Below, one piece after another: positions 15,633-23,804 of a stretch of DNA of 64,000 nt. This DNA comes from an uncultured Caldilineaceae bacterium (GTDB lineage Bacteria > Chloroflexota > Anaerolineae > Caldilineales > Caldilineaceae). The position numbers and the translations under genes are program-made. The notes beneath the pieces are model-generated. The model was not told where the DNA came from and did no database searches. It saw nothing but the letters and a program-made list of their open reading frames with translations. Location: NCBI GenBank assembly GCA_958295915.1, contig OY282381.1, positions 1,882,722-1,946,721 on the forward strand. The letters are read 5' to 3'. The first letter of the stretch is position 1, and every line of letters starts with the position of its first letter.

Positions 15633-16189
15633 CTATGTACCAAGTTCCGCGACACAAGGTTTTTATCAGTTTCCATCATGAGGACCAAACTTACAAGGAC
15701 CAATTTGCTCGATTGATGGATGGCAATATTGTAGACAAATCGGTGGAAGACGGAGATATAGATGATACTCTTCCCACAGACACAATTCGTCAGAAAATCC
15801 GTGATGAGTTCATTGCCGACGCGACCGTGACGGTAGTGCTGATTGGCCCCTGTACCTGGCAGCGAAAGCATGTTGACTGGGAGATTGGTTCAAGTCTGAG
15901 GGACACCAAAAACAACCCAAGATGCGGCTTGTTAGGTATTTTGCTGCCCAATCACAGGAATTTTAGGACTATTAGGCGTAACCCTCGCCTAATACCACCC
16001 AGACTGGCGGACAATTGCGCAGGGTATGATCCCTTCGCATGCATTTATGATTGGGAACAACACGCGGTGGCCATTCGCGATTGGATCCATCGTGTATTCC
16101 AGAGGAGAAACGGGACACCACCCAACAATGGGAGACAGCAGTTTAAAAATAATAGAAGTGGGGACTGTTGGAGGGGCTGGTCAAATTAG
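15629..16189 (+). CDS. TIR-like domain protein 1 (ThsB/DUF1863-like)
   Basis: 186 aa. A TIR fold starts at residue 10 (HKVFISFHHEDQTYKDQF). The alphaC/betaD region is VTVVLIGPCTWQRKHVDWEI. Glu85 in VDWEI is at the position of the catalytic NADase glutamate in ThsB-type TIR domains. About 70 residues follow, with ACIYDWEQHAVAIRDWIHRVF. The family makes NAD-derived signals or degrades NAD in anti-phage systems. It is the second gene of a coupled cassette (4-bp overlap with the 161-aa gene). No ThsA-type effector is in the window. The extreme C-terminus is low-complexity and polar. Confidence 0.85.
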   Translation: MTMYQVPRHKVFISFHHEDQTYKDQFARLMDGNIVDKSVEDGDIDDTLPTDTIRQKIRDEFIADATVTVVLIGPCTWQRKHVDWEIGSSLRDTKNNPRCGLLGILLPNHRNFRTIRRNPRLIPPRLADNCAGYDPFACIYDWEQHAVAIRDWIHRVFQRRNGTPPNNGRQQFKNNRSGDCWRGWSN

Positions 16190-16266
16190 AACATTGCTGG
16201 AACCTGCCTTCCGTAGAACGGTTCGCCAGCAGGTCTTACCGAATCAATTCGGAGGATAAGCAACTG

Positions 16267-16743
16267 ATGTCCGGAAATATCCGAAATGTCTTCATCAGCC
16301 ACATACACGAGGACGATGAAGGCCTGAAGAATCTCAAGGATTTAATACATAAGCACGGAATGGAGTGCCGCGATGCTTCAATCACTGCTGATAAGCCTAA
16401 CGCAGCAAAGAACCCAGCTTACATCAAGCAAAAAATATTGGCCCCGCACATCAGGTGGGCTAGTGTGCTTATGGTGTACATATCTCCCAACACTAAAGAC
16501 AGCCCTTGGGTAAACTGGGAAATAGAATATGCCCACAAACAAGAGAAAAGAATTGTCGGTGTATGGGAATGGGGCGCGAAGGATTGCAAACTGCCAGAAG
16601 CCCTTGACCATTACGCAGATGCTCTGGTTGGCTGGAATGGAGAAAGCATCATTGATGCGATAAATGGCAATTTCAACGCATGGTACAAGCCAGATGGCTC
16701 CCAGCAAGGCTACCGTCACATCAATCGATATTCTTGCCGCTGA
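16267..16743 (+). CDS. TIR-like domain protein 2
   Basis: 158 aa, start at ATG 16267 because GGAGG lies 11 nt upstream and the TIR fold begins at residue 7 (NVFISHIHEDDEGLKNL). The second half reads VLMVYISPNTKDSPWVNWEIEY, with Glu85 in the NADase position (VNWEI), then RIVGVWEWGAKDCKLPEAL. It is clearly a different subfamily from the first TIR protein, so the pair is not a recent tandem duplication. It lies between TIR 1 (77 bp upstream) and the Nmad2 gene (11 bp downstream). Confidence 0.85.
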   Translation: MSGNIRNVFISHIHEDDEGLKNLKDLIHKHGMECRDASITADKPNAAKNPAYIKQKILAPHIRWASVLMVYISPNTKDSPWVNWEIEYAHKQEKRIVGVWEWGAKDCKLPEALDHYADALVGWNGESIIDAINGNFNAWYKPDGSQQGYRHINRYSCR

Positions 16744-16754
16744 GGAGTCATTGA

Positions 16755-17348
16755 ATGCAAAAGCTATTTTCATACACAGTCGCGAGAGATTACGGATTCG
16801 CCCCGAATCCGTTCTACGGCTTCTGCACGCTGGCTACCTGCAAGCCCCAAATACGCAAGTCTGCTTCCGTAGGTGACTGGATAGTTGGCGCAGGCACAAA
16901 AACCAAGGGTAAATACGGGCGCCTTGTCTACGCTATGTGTGTGGGTGAAGTAATGTCGTTCGACGAATACTGGAATGATACACGGTTTCGTGATAAGCGC
17001 CCTGATATGTACACGAGTATGAAGAAAGCCTTCGGTGATAACATATATTACCATGACGAAATTACCCAGCAATGGTGTCAAACAGATTCTCACCATAGTT
17101 ACGAATACGGAAGGCAGAACGCCAATAATGTACGTCACGACACGCAGGTTGACCGGGTTCTAGTCAGCGACGATTTCATCTACTGGGGCGGTAGCGGCCC
17201 AAAGGTTCTCAGTATTCGCGGATGCAACCTTTATTTCGGTCGGGGACACAAATGCAGTTATTGTGAAGAAGTCGTCCAAGAATTCATCGCCTGGATTGGC
17301 GGCTCCAATGGGAGAGGCTATTGTGGCAGTCCACTCGAGTGGGACTGA
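16755..17348 (+). CDS. Nmad2-like protein (nucleotide modification associated domain 2)
   Basis: 197 aa. The N-terminus LFSYTVARDYGFAPNPFYG, CTLATCKPQIRKSASVGDWIVG is the hallmark of the Nmad2 family, predicted from genome context to act with modified nucleotides or nucleotide-derived molecules. A C-terminal block has FIYWGGSGP and a Cys pair (CSYCEEVVQEFI). It begins 11 bp after TIR 2 and ends 8 bp before hsdS, so it sits inside the RM operon. Possible roles are a sensor of modified bases or a processor of a TIR-made nucleotide signal; neither is shown by the sequence. Confidence 0.8.
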   Translation: MQKLFSYTVARDYGFAPNPFYGFCTLATCKPQIRKSASVGDWIVGAGTKTKGKYGRLVYAMCVGEVMSFDEYWNDTRFRDKRPDMYTSMKKAFGDNIYYHDEITQQWCQTDSHHSYEYGRQNANNVRHDTQVDRVLVSDDFIYWGGSGPKVLSIRGCNLYFGRGHKCSYCEEVVQEFIAWIGGSNGRGYCGSPLEWD

Positions 17349-17356
17349 AACTTGTC

Positions 17357-18091
17357 ATGACCTCTCACCTCAAACCCTACCTCGCCTACAAGCCATCCGG
17401 CATCGAATGGCTGGGGGATATTCCCGCGCATTGGGAGGTGCGGCGAGTCAAGAAGGCGTTTAGACGCATCGTAGGCGGATCGACGCCAGGAAGCAGCGAG
17501 GCAGCCTACTGGAACGGGGATCTTGTTTGGGTCACTCCAACTGACATTGGCACAGTGACACGACTGAGGGATTCTCAGCGTCGGATTACCAAAAAAGGGT
17601 TTGACTCTTGTTCGACTGAATTGGTTCCGGTCGGAAGTTTAGTGGTCACGTCGAGAGCGCCTGTAGGAAACGTGGCTCTTGCAGAAGTTCCACTCTGTAC
17701 AAATCAAGGTTGCAAAGCCCTGATTCCAGAGCGGCAAGTCATCAATTCTATCTATGGCTATCAGGTGTTCGAAATTCTTCAAGATGAGCTTCAGAGCTTG
17801 GCCAATGGCACTACATTCACCGAGATTTCAACCAGCAACCTCGGAAACGTCTTATTGCCAATCCCGCCCCTCCCCGAACAAGCCGCCATCGCTGAATATC
17901 TCGACAAGGCAACTGCCGACATCGACACTGCTATTGATAGCACCCACCGCAAGATCGAACTCATGCGTGAATACGGCACCCGCCTGATCGCCGATGTGGT
18001 CACCGGCAAACTGGATGCGCGCGAGGTGGCGGCCAATCTGCCGGACGCTGGGGATGACTCCGGTGAAGCATCTGAGGAGGTGAGGAGATGA
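17357..18091 (+). CDS. hsdS: Type I restriction-modification specificity subunit HsdS, half-size
   Basis: 244 aa, with a single target-recognition domain where typical HsdS has two in 400-450 aa. The N-terminus LAYKPSGIEWLGDIPAHWE is the conserved start of one HsdS repeat. The TRD follows (WVTPTDIG, VTSRAPVGNVALAE, CTNQGCKAL). The conserved spacer helix is PPLPEQAAIAEYLD, and KIELMREYGTRLIADVVTGKLD is its continuation. ATG 17357 begins 8 bp after the Nmad2 stop. A half-HsdS could dimerise to read a palindromic bipartite target, or it may be the surviving half of a full gene. It overlaps the next (broken) gene by ATGA. Confidence 0.9.
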   Translation: MTSHLKPYLAYKPSGIEWLGDIPAHWEVRRVKKAFRRIVGGSTPGSSEAAYWNGDLVWVTPTDIGTVTRLRDSQRRITKKGFDSCSTELVPVGSLVVTSRAPVGNVALAEVPLCTNQGCKALIPERQVINSIYGYQVFEILQDELQSLANGTTFTEISTSNLGNVLLPIPPLPEQAAIAEYLDKATADIDTAIDSTHRKIELMREYGTRLIADVVTGKLDAREVAANLPDAGDDSGEASEEVRR

Positions 18092-18493
18092 TTCCAGCCC
18101 GAAACCCTGAATATTTCGCTGGCCTGGCGCGTGCGTTGCGCCTCCTGCCGGGTGAAACCGAGTGGGTAGAATTCAAGGGCAACGACAGCAATCCACAGAC
18201 TATCGGCAGGAATATATCGGCCCTGGCGAACGGGGCGGCTCTGAACGGAAAGGCGTCTGCCTCAATGATTTGGGGCATAGAGGATAAGACACGCGCCGTC
18301 ATTGGAACCACCTTCTCGCCGTCCACTGCAAAGAAGGGTAATTGAACCGCTGGAGACTTGGCTATACAGTCAAAGAAACGCTGCCCGGGCATCAAATCTT
18401 CTCAAGGAATCTGTGGATTCAGGGTTGGTCATCATACGAGATCCCGAAGCTGGATCCAGGAGCCGGACATATCTGCCCTTCTGGGCCAGTTAG
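18088..18493 (+). pseudogene. AlbA_2/Schlafen-like ATP-binding protein, internally deleted
   Basis: Codons 1-85 (LARALRLLPGETEWVEFKG, ISALANGAALNG, MIWGIEDKTRAVIGTTF, TAKKGN) are the N-terminal part of an AlbA_2 domain and stop at 18345. A different frame just downstream, ending 18493, reads ASNLLKESVDSGLVIIRDP and TYLPFWA, which is the C-terminal winged-helix end of the same family. The central several hundred residues are missing. The start overlaps hsdS by 4 bp, so an intact version was part of the RM operon, where such proteins often occur. Confidence 0.75.
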
Positions 18494-18513
18494 CTCCGTA
18501 ACCGGGAATATTT

Positions 18514-18656
18514 ATTTGATGGTTGTTTGATGGTTGTTTGATGATATTATTTGATGGTGTTGTTTGATGGTGTTGTTTGATGGTTGTTTGATGGTTGTTT
18601 GATGGTTGTTTGATGATATTGTTTGATGATGTTGTTTGATGGTTGTTTGATGATTG
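18514..18656. repeat. Degenerate tandem repeat, unit TTTGATGGTTG
   Basis: About 12 units of 11-14 bp, each built on TTTGATG followed by GTTG, ATATTAT or GTGTTG, run from 18514 to 18656. They lie between the AlbA_2 pseudogene and hsdR. The minus strand is open throughout and would encode an Asn/Gln/Thr-rich peptide, but that is a by-product of the repeat. Confidence 0.9.
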
Positions 18657-18664
18657 CTGCGTGA

Positions 18665-18815
18665 ATCCACACCCGCGTTGGTCACCGGCGAGCTGACGGG
18701 CGCGGGACGGCAGGGTAGGAGGAGCATCCGGGAGGATGGCCGCGGTTATCAGATGGACATCAACCGCGCGCTGCGCGCATACGTACAGCGGTGTGAAAGC
18801 AAGGTAAGGACATGA
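18665..18815 (+). pseudogene. Possible antitoxin fragment (DUF4415/BrnA-like end)
   Basis: An open frame without a clear start ends at TGA 18813-18815. Its end, IREDGRGYQMDINRALRAYV, resembles the C-terminal helix-turn-helix end of DUF4415/BrnA-type antitoxins (GYQ..IN..LR.YV). Nothing else of such a gene remains. Recognition is by a short motif only. Confidence 0.3.
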
Positions 18816-18921
18816 CAAACCGCGGGGCTTGCCCTGCAGTTGAACGCCATCCGCCAAGGTCAGAGGGGCCTGGATGGGAGGTAGAAATTGTCCTCGATCA
18901 CGAAGTCACGGCAAGGAGAGC

Positions 18922-21900
18922 ATGACCACCGACACCACTGAACGCGGCCTCGAACGCCTCATCTGCACGGCTCTGACGGGCCAACCGTGCGACCCGACGC
19001 AGACGGGCGCGCTGCGCGAGCGCCCGTCTGCCTACAGCGTAGGCTGGACCTGCGGCGACCCGCATGACTATGACCGCGAGCACTGTGTAGATCTGGCGCA
19101 GCTGGCGGCTTTCCTGCATACGACCCAGCCCGGCAGCGCCGAATCGCTGGACCTCGACAACGACAGCCCCACGCGGCGCAAATTCCTGGCGCGCCTGCAA
19201 GGGGCAGTCAGCAGGCGCGGCACGATCGACGCGCTGCGCAAGGGGGTCAACCACGGGCCGCATCAGATCGACCTCTTCTACGGGACGCCGTCGGCGGGGA
19301 ACGAGAAGTCCAAGACCCGCTACCGACAAAACCGCTTCACAATCACTCGGCAGCTCCGCTACAGCCGCGACAATGCGCAACTGGCGCTGGACCTGTGCCT
19401 GTTCATCAACGGCCTGCCGGTCGCTACCTTCGAGCTGAAGAACAGCCTCAGCAAGCAGACGGTCGAGGACGCCGTCGAGCAGTACAAGCGTGACCGCAAC
19501 CCGCATGAGAAGCTCTTCGAGTTTGGACGCTGCCTGGCGCATTTCGCCGTCGATGAGCATGAGGCGCGCTTCTGCACGCGCCTGCAGGGCAAAGGGTCAT
19601 GGTTCCTGCCCTTCAACCGCGGATGGAAGGATGGCGCCGGCAATCCGCCGAACCCGAACGGACTGAAAACCGACTACCTGTGGCAGCAGACGCTCACACG
19701 CGACAGTCTCACTGACATCATCGAAAACTACGCCCAAATCGTCGAGACAAAGGACGACAAGACCGGGCGCAAGAGGCGGGTGCAGATATGGCCGCGCTAT
19801 CACCAGCTCGATGTGGTGCGCCAGTTGCTGGCCGACGTGTCCGCCAGGGGCGTCGGCCAGCGCTATCTGATTCAGCACTCAGCCGGAAGCGGCAAATCAA
19901 ACTCGATCGCCTGGCTGGCCCATCAGCTTATCGGGCTTGAGCGGGACAGCGAGCCACTGTCGCGCCCAACAGCGGCGCGCAATCCCACTTTTGATTCGGT
20001 CGTGGTGGTGACGGACCGGCTGCTCCTGGACCAACAGATCCGGGACACGATCAGGCAGTTCGCGCAGGTGCGCTCAATCGTGGGCCATGCGCAGAAGTCC
20101 GGCGACCTGCGCGCCTTTCTGCGGGATGGGAAAAAGATCGTCATCACCACCGTCCAGAAGTTCCCCTTCATTCTGGACGCGATCGGCAACGAGCAGCGCC
20201 AACGCCGCTTCGGCATCATCATCGACGAAGCCCATTCAAGCCAGGGCGGACGCACGTCAGCGTCTGTCTCCATGGCGTTGGGAGAGGCCGGGACAGAGGA
20301 GGAGGCAGAGAGTACTGAGGATACGATCAACCGGCTGATGGAGAGCAAGAAACTCCTGCCCAATGCCAGCTACTTCGCGTTTACGGCCACGCCCAAGAAC
20401 AAAACACTGGAGATCTTCGGCGCCCCGACGCCGGAGGGCGAGAAGACCAGCTACGTTCCCTTCCACAGCTACACGATGAAGCAGGCGATTCAGGAAGGCT
20501 TTATCATGGATGTGCTGGCGCGCTACACGCCGGTGGAGAGCTATTACAGGCTGATCAAGACAGTGGAGGGCGACCCGGAGTTCGATACCAAGCGGGCAGG
20601 GAAGAAGCTGCGGCGATACGTCGAGAGCCACGCGCACGCAGTCCAGCTTAAGGCCGAGATCATCGTAGACCACTTCCACGAGCAGGTGGCCGGGCTGCAG
20701 AAGATAGGCGGGCAGGCGCGGGCCATGGTGGTGACGGGCAGCATCAGGCGCGCCCTGAACTACTACCACGCAATCCGCGCCTACCTGACGCAGCGCAAGA
20801 GCCCCTATCAGGCGATCGTCGCCTTCTCGGGCGAACAGGAATACAAGGGAACGAAGGTCACCGAGGCCTCGCTCAATAGATTTCCGTCGAGCGGCATTGC
20901 CGACAAGATACAGCAAGAGCCTTACCGCTTTCTGATTTGCGCCGACAAGTTCCAGACCGGCTACGACGAGCCGCTCCTGCACACGATGTACGTGGACAAG
21001 GCGCTGTCCGGCATCAAGGCGGTGCAGACGCTTTCACGCCTCAACCGGGCGCACGCGCAGAAGCATGATGTCTTCGTGCTCGACTTCACCAACGACGCCG
21101 ACATGATCCAGCAAGCATTCGCCGACTATTACAGAACCACAATCCTGGCGGACGAGACCGATCCTGACAAGCTGCACGACCTCAAGGCGACGCTGGATGG
21201 CTATCAGATCTATGACCCGGCCCAGATCGACGAGTTCGTCACGCGCTACCTGGCCGGGGCGGAGCGTGACCGGCTCGACCCGATCCTCGACGTCTGCGTA
21301 GCGGTCTACCGGGAGCAGTTGGATGAAGATGGGCAGGTCGACTGTAAGGGCAAGGCAAAAGCATTCCTGCGCGCGTACGGATTCCTGGCTTCGATCCTGC
21401 CCTATACCAACGCCGAATGGGAAAAACTTTCCATCTTCCTGAACTTCCTCGTGCCGAAGCTGCCTGCCCCGATTGAAGAGGATCTGGCCAGGGGAATTCT
21501 TGAAGCCATCGATATGGACAGCTACCGGGTGGAGAAACAGGCGGCGCAGGCTATCCAGCTGCCCGACGAGGACGCGGAAATCGAGCCGGCGCCCATGGCA
21601 GACGGGGGATACATGCGCCAGCCCGAACTGGAGCGGCTCTCGAATATCATCAGGGAGTTCAACGACCGCTTCGGCAACATCGAATGGAAAGACGCGGACA
21701 AGATAGAAAGGGTCATCACCGAGGAACTGCCAACCAAGGTGGCCGGTGACAAGGCATACCAAAATGCCATAACCAACTCCGACCAGCAGAATGCGCGCAT
21801 CGAGCACGACAGAGCCCTGGAACGGGCTATGACCGAACTACTCGCAGATCACACTGAGCTATTCAAGCAGTTCAGCGACAATGAGTCGTTCCGCAACTGG

Positions 21901-21975
21901 TTAGCGGAGAAGGTCTTCGCCGAAACCTACCAGAGAGCGGCTTTCGCAATGAGGAATGAACTGCCCAATTCGTAA
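18922..21975 (+). CDS. hsdR: Type I restriction-modification system, restriction/translocase subunit HsdR
   Basis: 1017 aa. The N-terminal nuclease domain has the PD-(D/E)xK-type signature (GLPVATFELKNSL). The SF2 helicase motor has Walker A near residue 321 (SAGSGKSNSIAWLAH), DEAH at about residue 435 (IIIDEAHSSQGG) and motif III FTATPKNKTLEIFG. Later motifs are DKFQTGYDEPLLHTMYVD and LSRLNRAH. A C-terminal helical domain follows. Start ATG 18922 has AAGGAGAG 2 nt upstream of its CATG; an in-frame ATG at 18874 lacks such a site. It looks intact, so with hsdM and the half hsdS the RM system may still be functional. Confidence 0.95.
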   Translation: MTTDTTERGLERLICTALTGQPCDPTQTGALRERPSAYSVGWTCGDPHDYDREHCVDLAQLAAFLHTTQPGSAESLDLDNDSPTRRKFLARLQGAVSRRGTIDALRKGVNHGPHQIDLFYGTPSAGNEKSKTRYRQNRFTITRQLRYSRDNAQLALDLCLFINGLPVATFELKNSLSKQTVEDAVEQYKRDRNPHEKLFEFGRCLAHFAVDEHEARFCTRLQGKGSWFLPFNRGWKDGAGNPPNPNGLKTDYLWQQTLTRDSLTDIIENYAQIVETKDDKTGRKRRVQIWPRYHQLDVVRQLLADVSARGVGQRYLIQHSAGSGKSNSIAWLAHQLIGLERDSEPLSRPTAARNPTFDSVVVVTDRLLLDQQIRDTIRQFAQVRSIVGHAQKSGDLRAFLRDGKKIVITTVQKFPFILDAIGNEQRQRRFGIIIDEAHSSQGGRTSASVSMALGEAGTEEEAESTEDTINRLMESKKLLPNASYFAFTATPKNKTLEIFGAPTPEGEKTSYVPFHSYTMKQAIQEGFIMDVLARYTPVESYYRLIKTVEGDPEFDTKRAGKKLRRYVESHAHAVQLKAEIIVDHFHEQVAGLQKIGGQARAMVVTGSIRRALNYYHAIRAYLTQRKSPYQAIVAFSGEQEYKGTKVTEASLNRFPSSGIADKIQQEPYRFLICADKFQTGYDEPLLHTMYVDKALSGIKAVQTLSRLNRAHAQKHDVFVLDFTNDADMIQQAFADYYRTTILADETDPDKLHDLKATLDGYQIYDPAQIDEFVTRYLAGAERDRLDPILDVCVAVYREQLDEDGQVDCKGKAKAFLRAYGFLASILPYTNAEWEKLSIFLNFLVPKLPAPIEEDLARGILEAIDMDSYRVEKQAAQAIQLPDEDAEIEPAPMADGGYMRQPELERLSNIIREFNDRFGNIEWKDADKIERVITEELPTKVAGDKAYQNAITNSDQQNARIEHDRALERAMTELLADHTELFKQFSDNESFRNWLAEKVFAETYQRAAFAMRNELPNS

Positions 21976-22045
21976 TTCATAGAGGATGCCTCCCCATGTT
22001 TCTTACATTCTATCTCCCCGCCCCAAATTTGGGATGCGCCGCTGA

Positions 22046-22074
22046 TTGACATGAGCCAGATACCATGTTATTTT
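22046..22074 (+). promoter_or_regulatory. Predicted sigma70 promoter of the 22230 transporter operon
   Basis: TTGACA (22046-22051), 17 bp, TATTTT (22069-22074), about 150 nt upstream of the binding-protein start. A short palindrome GAACGGTTC follows near 22097-22105 and could bind a regulator. The 22003-22229 stretch otherwise has no convincing gene. Confidence 0.5.
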
Positions 22075-22229
22075 GTTCAGGGGTTTCCCAGCTCGTTTCA
22101 CAGAACGGTTCAAAGTCTCCTCTGACCGCTTCAAGTCCCGCGCTAGCGCCCGGCGGAGTGATTCTGAGGGGCCTTTAGAAAATAATCTGTTGTACATTCT
22201 CGCATCACCATGCAAAGGAGCAACGTAAA

Positions 22230-23606
22230 ATGAAGCAACCTGCATTAAGCCGACGTGACTTTATGCGTATGGCAAGCGCAACATCTGTGGGCGCTCTGAT
22301 AGCGGCCTGCGCCCCAGCGGCGCCGGGGACGGGAGGAGCAGCCCCGCAGCAAGCAGAAGAGGTCACCATCGATTTTTGGGTCAACCAGCCGATGGCGCGC
22401 ACCGAAGGGCTGTGGGATACGCTGATGGCCGAGTACGAGGAGCAGAATCCCGGCGTCAAAGTCTCCTCTCTGATCATTCCGCACGGCGACTATGAACCCA
22501 AGGTGCTCACCGGCTTAGCGGGTGGCACGGTGGGAGACCTGTTAGATGTCCATCCCATGCACAATGCCACCATGGCGATGCGTGGCGCACTGATGCCCCT
22601 TGATGAACTCATGCCGACTTTGGGGGTTGAGTTAGATGAGATGACCAAAGCTTGGGATTACAATGTCTGGCGCGGAAAGCGCTGGGCCATTCCTCGTTCC
22701 GACAATCCAACCATCATGCTCTACAACCGCGAAATGGTTGCCGATGCGGGCATGGACGATCCTGCAGAACTCTGGGCAGAAGGCAAGTGGGACATTGAGG
22801 CCTTTGATAACACCATGGATGCTGTCAGTGGCGGCGAGGGCGATTCACGGGTCTATGGCTGCGCTCTGCCTGGCGGCGGCACGATCCGCATGCAGTGTGT
22901 CTGGATCTGGGGCAACGATGCCACCGTCTGGAATGCAGACGAGAGCGCTTCCGCCTTCAATAGCCCCAAGGCTCTCGAAGCCTGGGAGTATATGACCGGC
23001 TCTGTGGCCAGAGGCTGGGCGCCGACCCCTGCCGAGATCAACATTCCCGGCGGCTGGGTGGCCATGATGGGACAGCGACGGCTCTGCATGCAGTGGCCCG
23101 GCGCCCAGTTCGTCCTGGGTGGCCAAGCGCAGTTCATCCCCGAAAATGTGATGGCGGAGATGCACCTGGTCCCGCTCAATACGCTCTGGAATGGCCAACG
23201 CGAAGTCCGCAATGCCACCAACTCCCACGGCATCTATCTCAAAACCGAGCATGTCGATGAAGCCTGGGCCCTGTGTCAGTACCTGATCTCGGACGATGCC
23301 CAATTCAGGATTCTGCGCGAACGCTGGACTTCGCCCATGGTCAAGCGGCACGCCGAGAGCGATGCCTGGCTGGGCAGTCTGGACCCGAACCTGGAATCGG
23401 CTGAGATGTGGGAAGATTCCTTCAATAATATCCGCGCCTTCTCGCATCTGCCTCGCCAGCAGGAGATGGACAATCTGATCCAGGCGGCAAAGGATCGGAT
23501 CATCCTCGGTGAAGCCTCGGCCCAAGAGGCAATGGATGATGTCGCCGAGGAAGTCAACGCTATCATCGCCGAAGTAGACGAAGAGATCAGGGAAGCGGGA
23601 CTGTAG
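22230..23606 (+). CDS. ABC transporter extracellular solute-binding lipoprotein
   Basis: Captures the solute for a CUT1-type importer, 458 aa. It has a Tat-type signal (SRRDFMRMASATSVG, Arg-Arg at 8-9) with a lipobox LIAAC at Cys27, followed by an Ala/Pro/Gly linker. The mature protein shows the family 1 binding-protein pattern: VTIDFWVNQP, then AGGTVGDLLDVHPMH, and GKRWAIPRSDNPTIMLYNREMV. It is first in a four-gene cassette with two permeases and a PhyH dioxygenase. The Tat export of lipoproteins is shared with the 26662 paralogue. Confidence 0.92.
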   Translation: MKQPALSRRDFMRMASATSVGALIAACAPAAPGTGGAAPQQAEEVTIDFWVNQPMARTEGLWDTLMAEYEEQNPGVKVSSLIIPHGDYEPKVLTGLAGGTVGDLLDVHPMHNATMAMRGALMPLDELMPTLGVELDEMTKAWDYNVWRGKRWAIPRSDNPTIMLYNREMVADAGMDDPAELWAEGKWDIEAFDNTMDAVSGGEGDSRVYGCALPGGGTIRMQCVWIWGNDATVWNADESASAFNSPKALEAWEYMTGSVARGWAPTPAEINIPGGWVAMMGQRRLCMQWPGAQFVLGGQAQFIPENVMAEMHLVPLNTLWNGQREVRNATNSHGIYLKTEHVDEAWALCQYLISDDAQFRILRERWTSPMVKRHAESDAWLGSLDPNLESAEMWEDSFNNIRAFSHLPRQQEMDNLIQAAKDRIILGEASAQEAMDDVAEEVNAIIAEVDEEIREAGL

Positions 23607-23685
23607 AAGATTTCGGGCACCGGGGCTGGATTCCCTGGCGCCAATGGCCAACTTTCGGTGTGACGCTAGGCGTTTCGCTGGAACG

Positions 23686-23722
23686 GCACGGCGAATGGTC
23701 ACAGCCATTCGCCGTGCCGTTA
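23686..23722. terminator. Strong intercistronic stem-loop
   Basis: AACGGCACGGCGAATGG and CCATTCGCCGTGCCGTT form a nearly perfect stem of about 17 bp with a 3-nt loop (TCA/CAG region). It lies between binding-protein and permease genes and lacks a clean U-tract. It is more likely an attenuator or mRNA-protecting hairpin than a full terminator. Confidence 0.65.
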
Positions 23723-23804
23723 TGCGTACACCATAGCCGGAGAGCCGAATCTCTGACCCTCGCTCCCCAGTCTCTGTCACTCCGCCTGCAAAAAGGAACA
23801 GTTC

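Noticed and set aside
15629..16743. A Thoeris system
   Set aside because: Two TIR-like genes are present, but no ThsA-type effector (SIR2, SLOG or membrane) is next to them; the cassette has different partners.
18514..18656. Tandem repeat as a possible CRISPR array
   Set aside because: Units are 11-14 bp with no unique spacers, so it is a microsatellite-like array.
18432..18857. Asn/Gln-rich protein on the minus strand
   Set aside because: Its sequence is just the translation of the TTTGATGGTTG tandem repeat.
22003..22245. 80-codon minus-strand frame ahead of the transporter operon
   Set aside because: No recognised family, no ribosome-binding site, and it overlaps a good plus-strand promoter.
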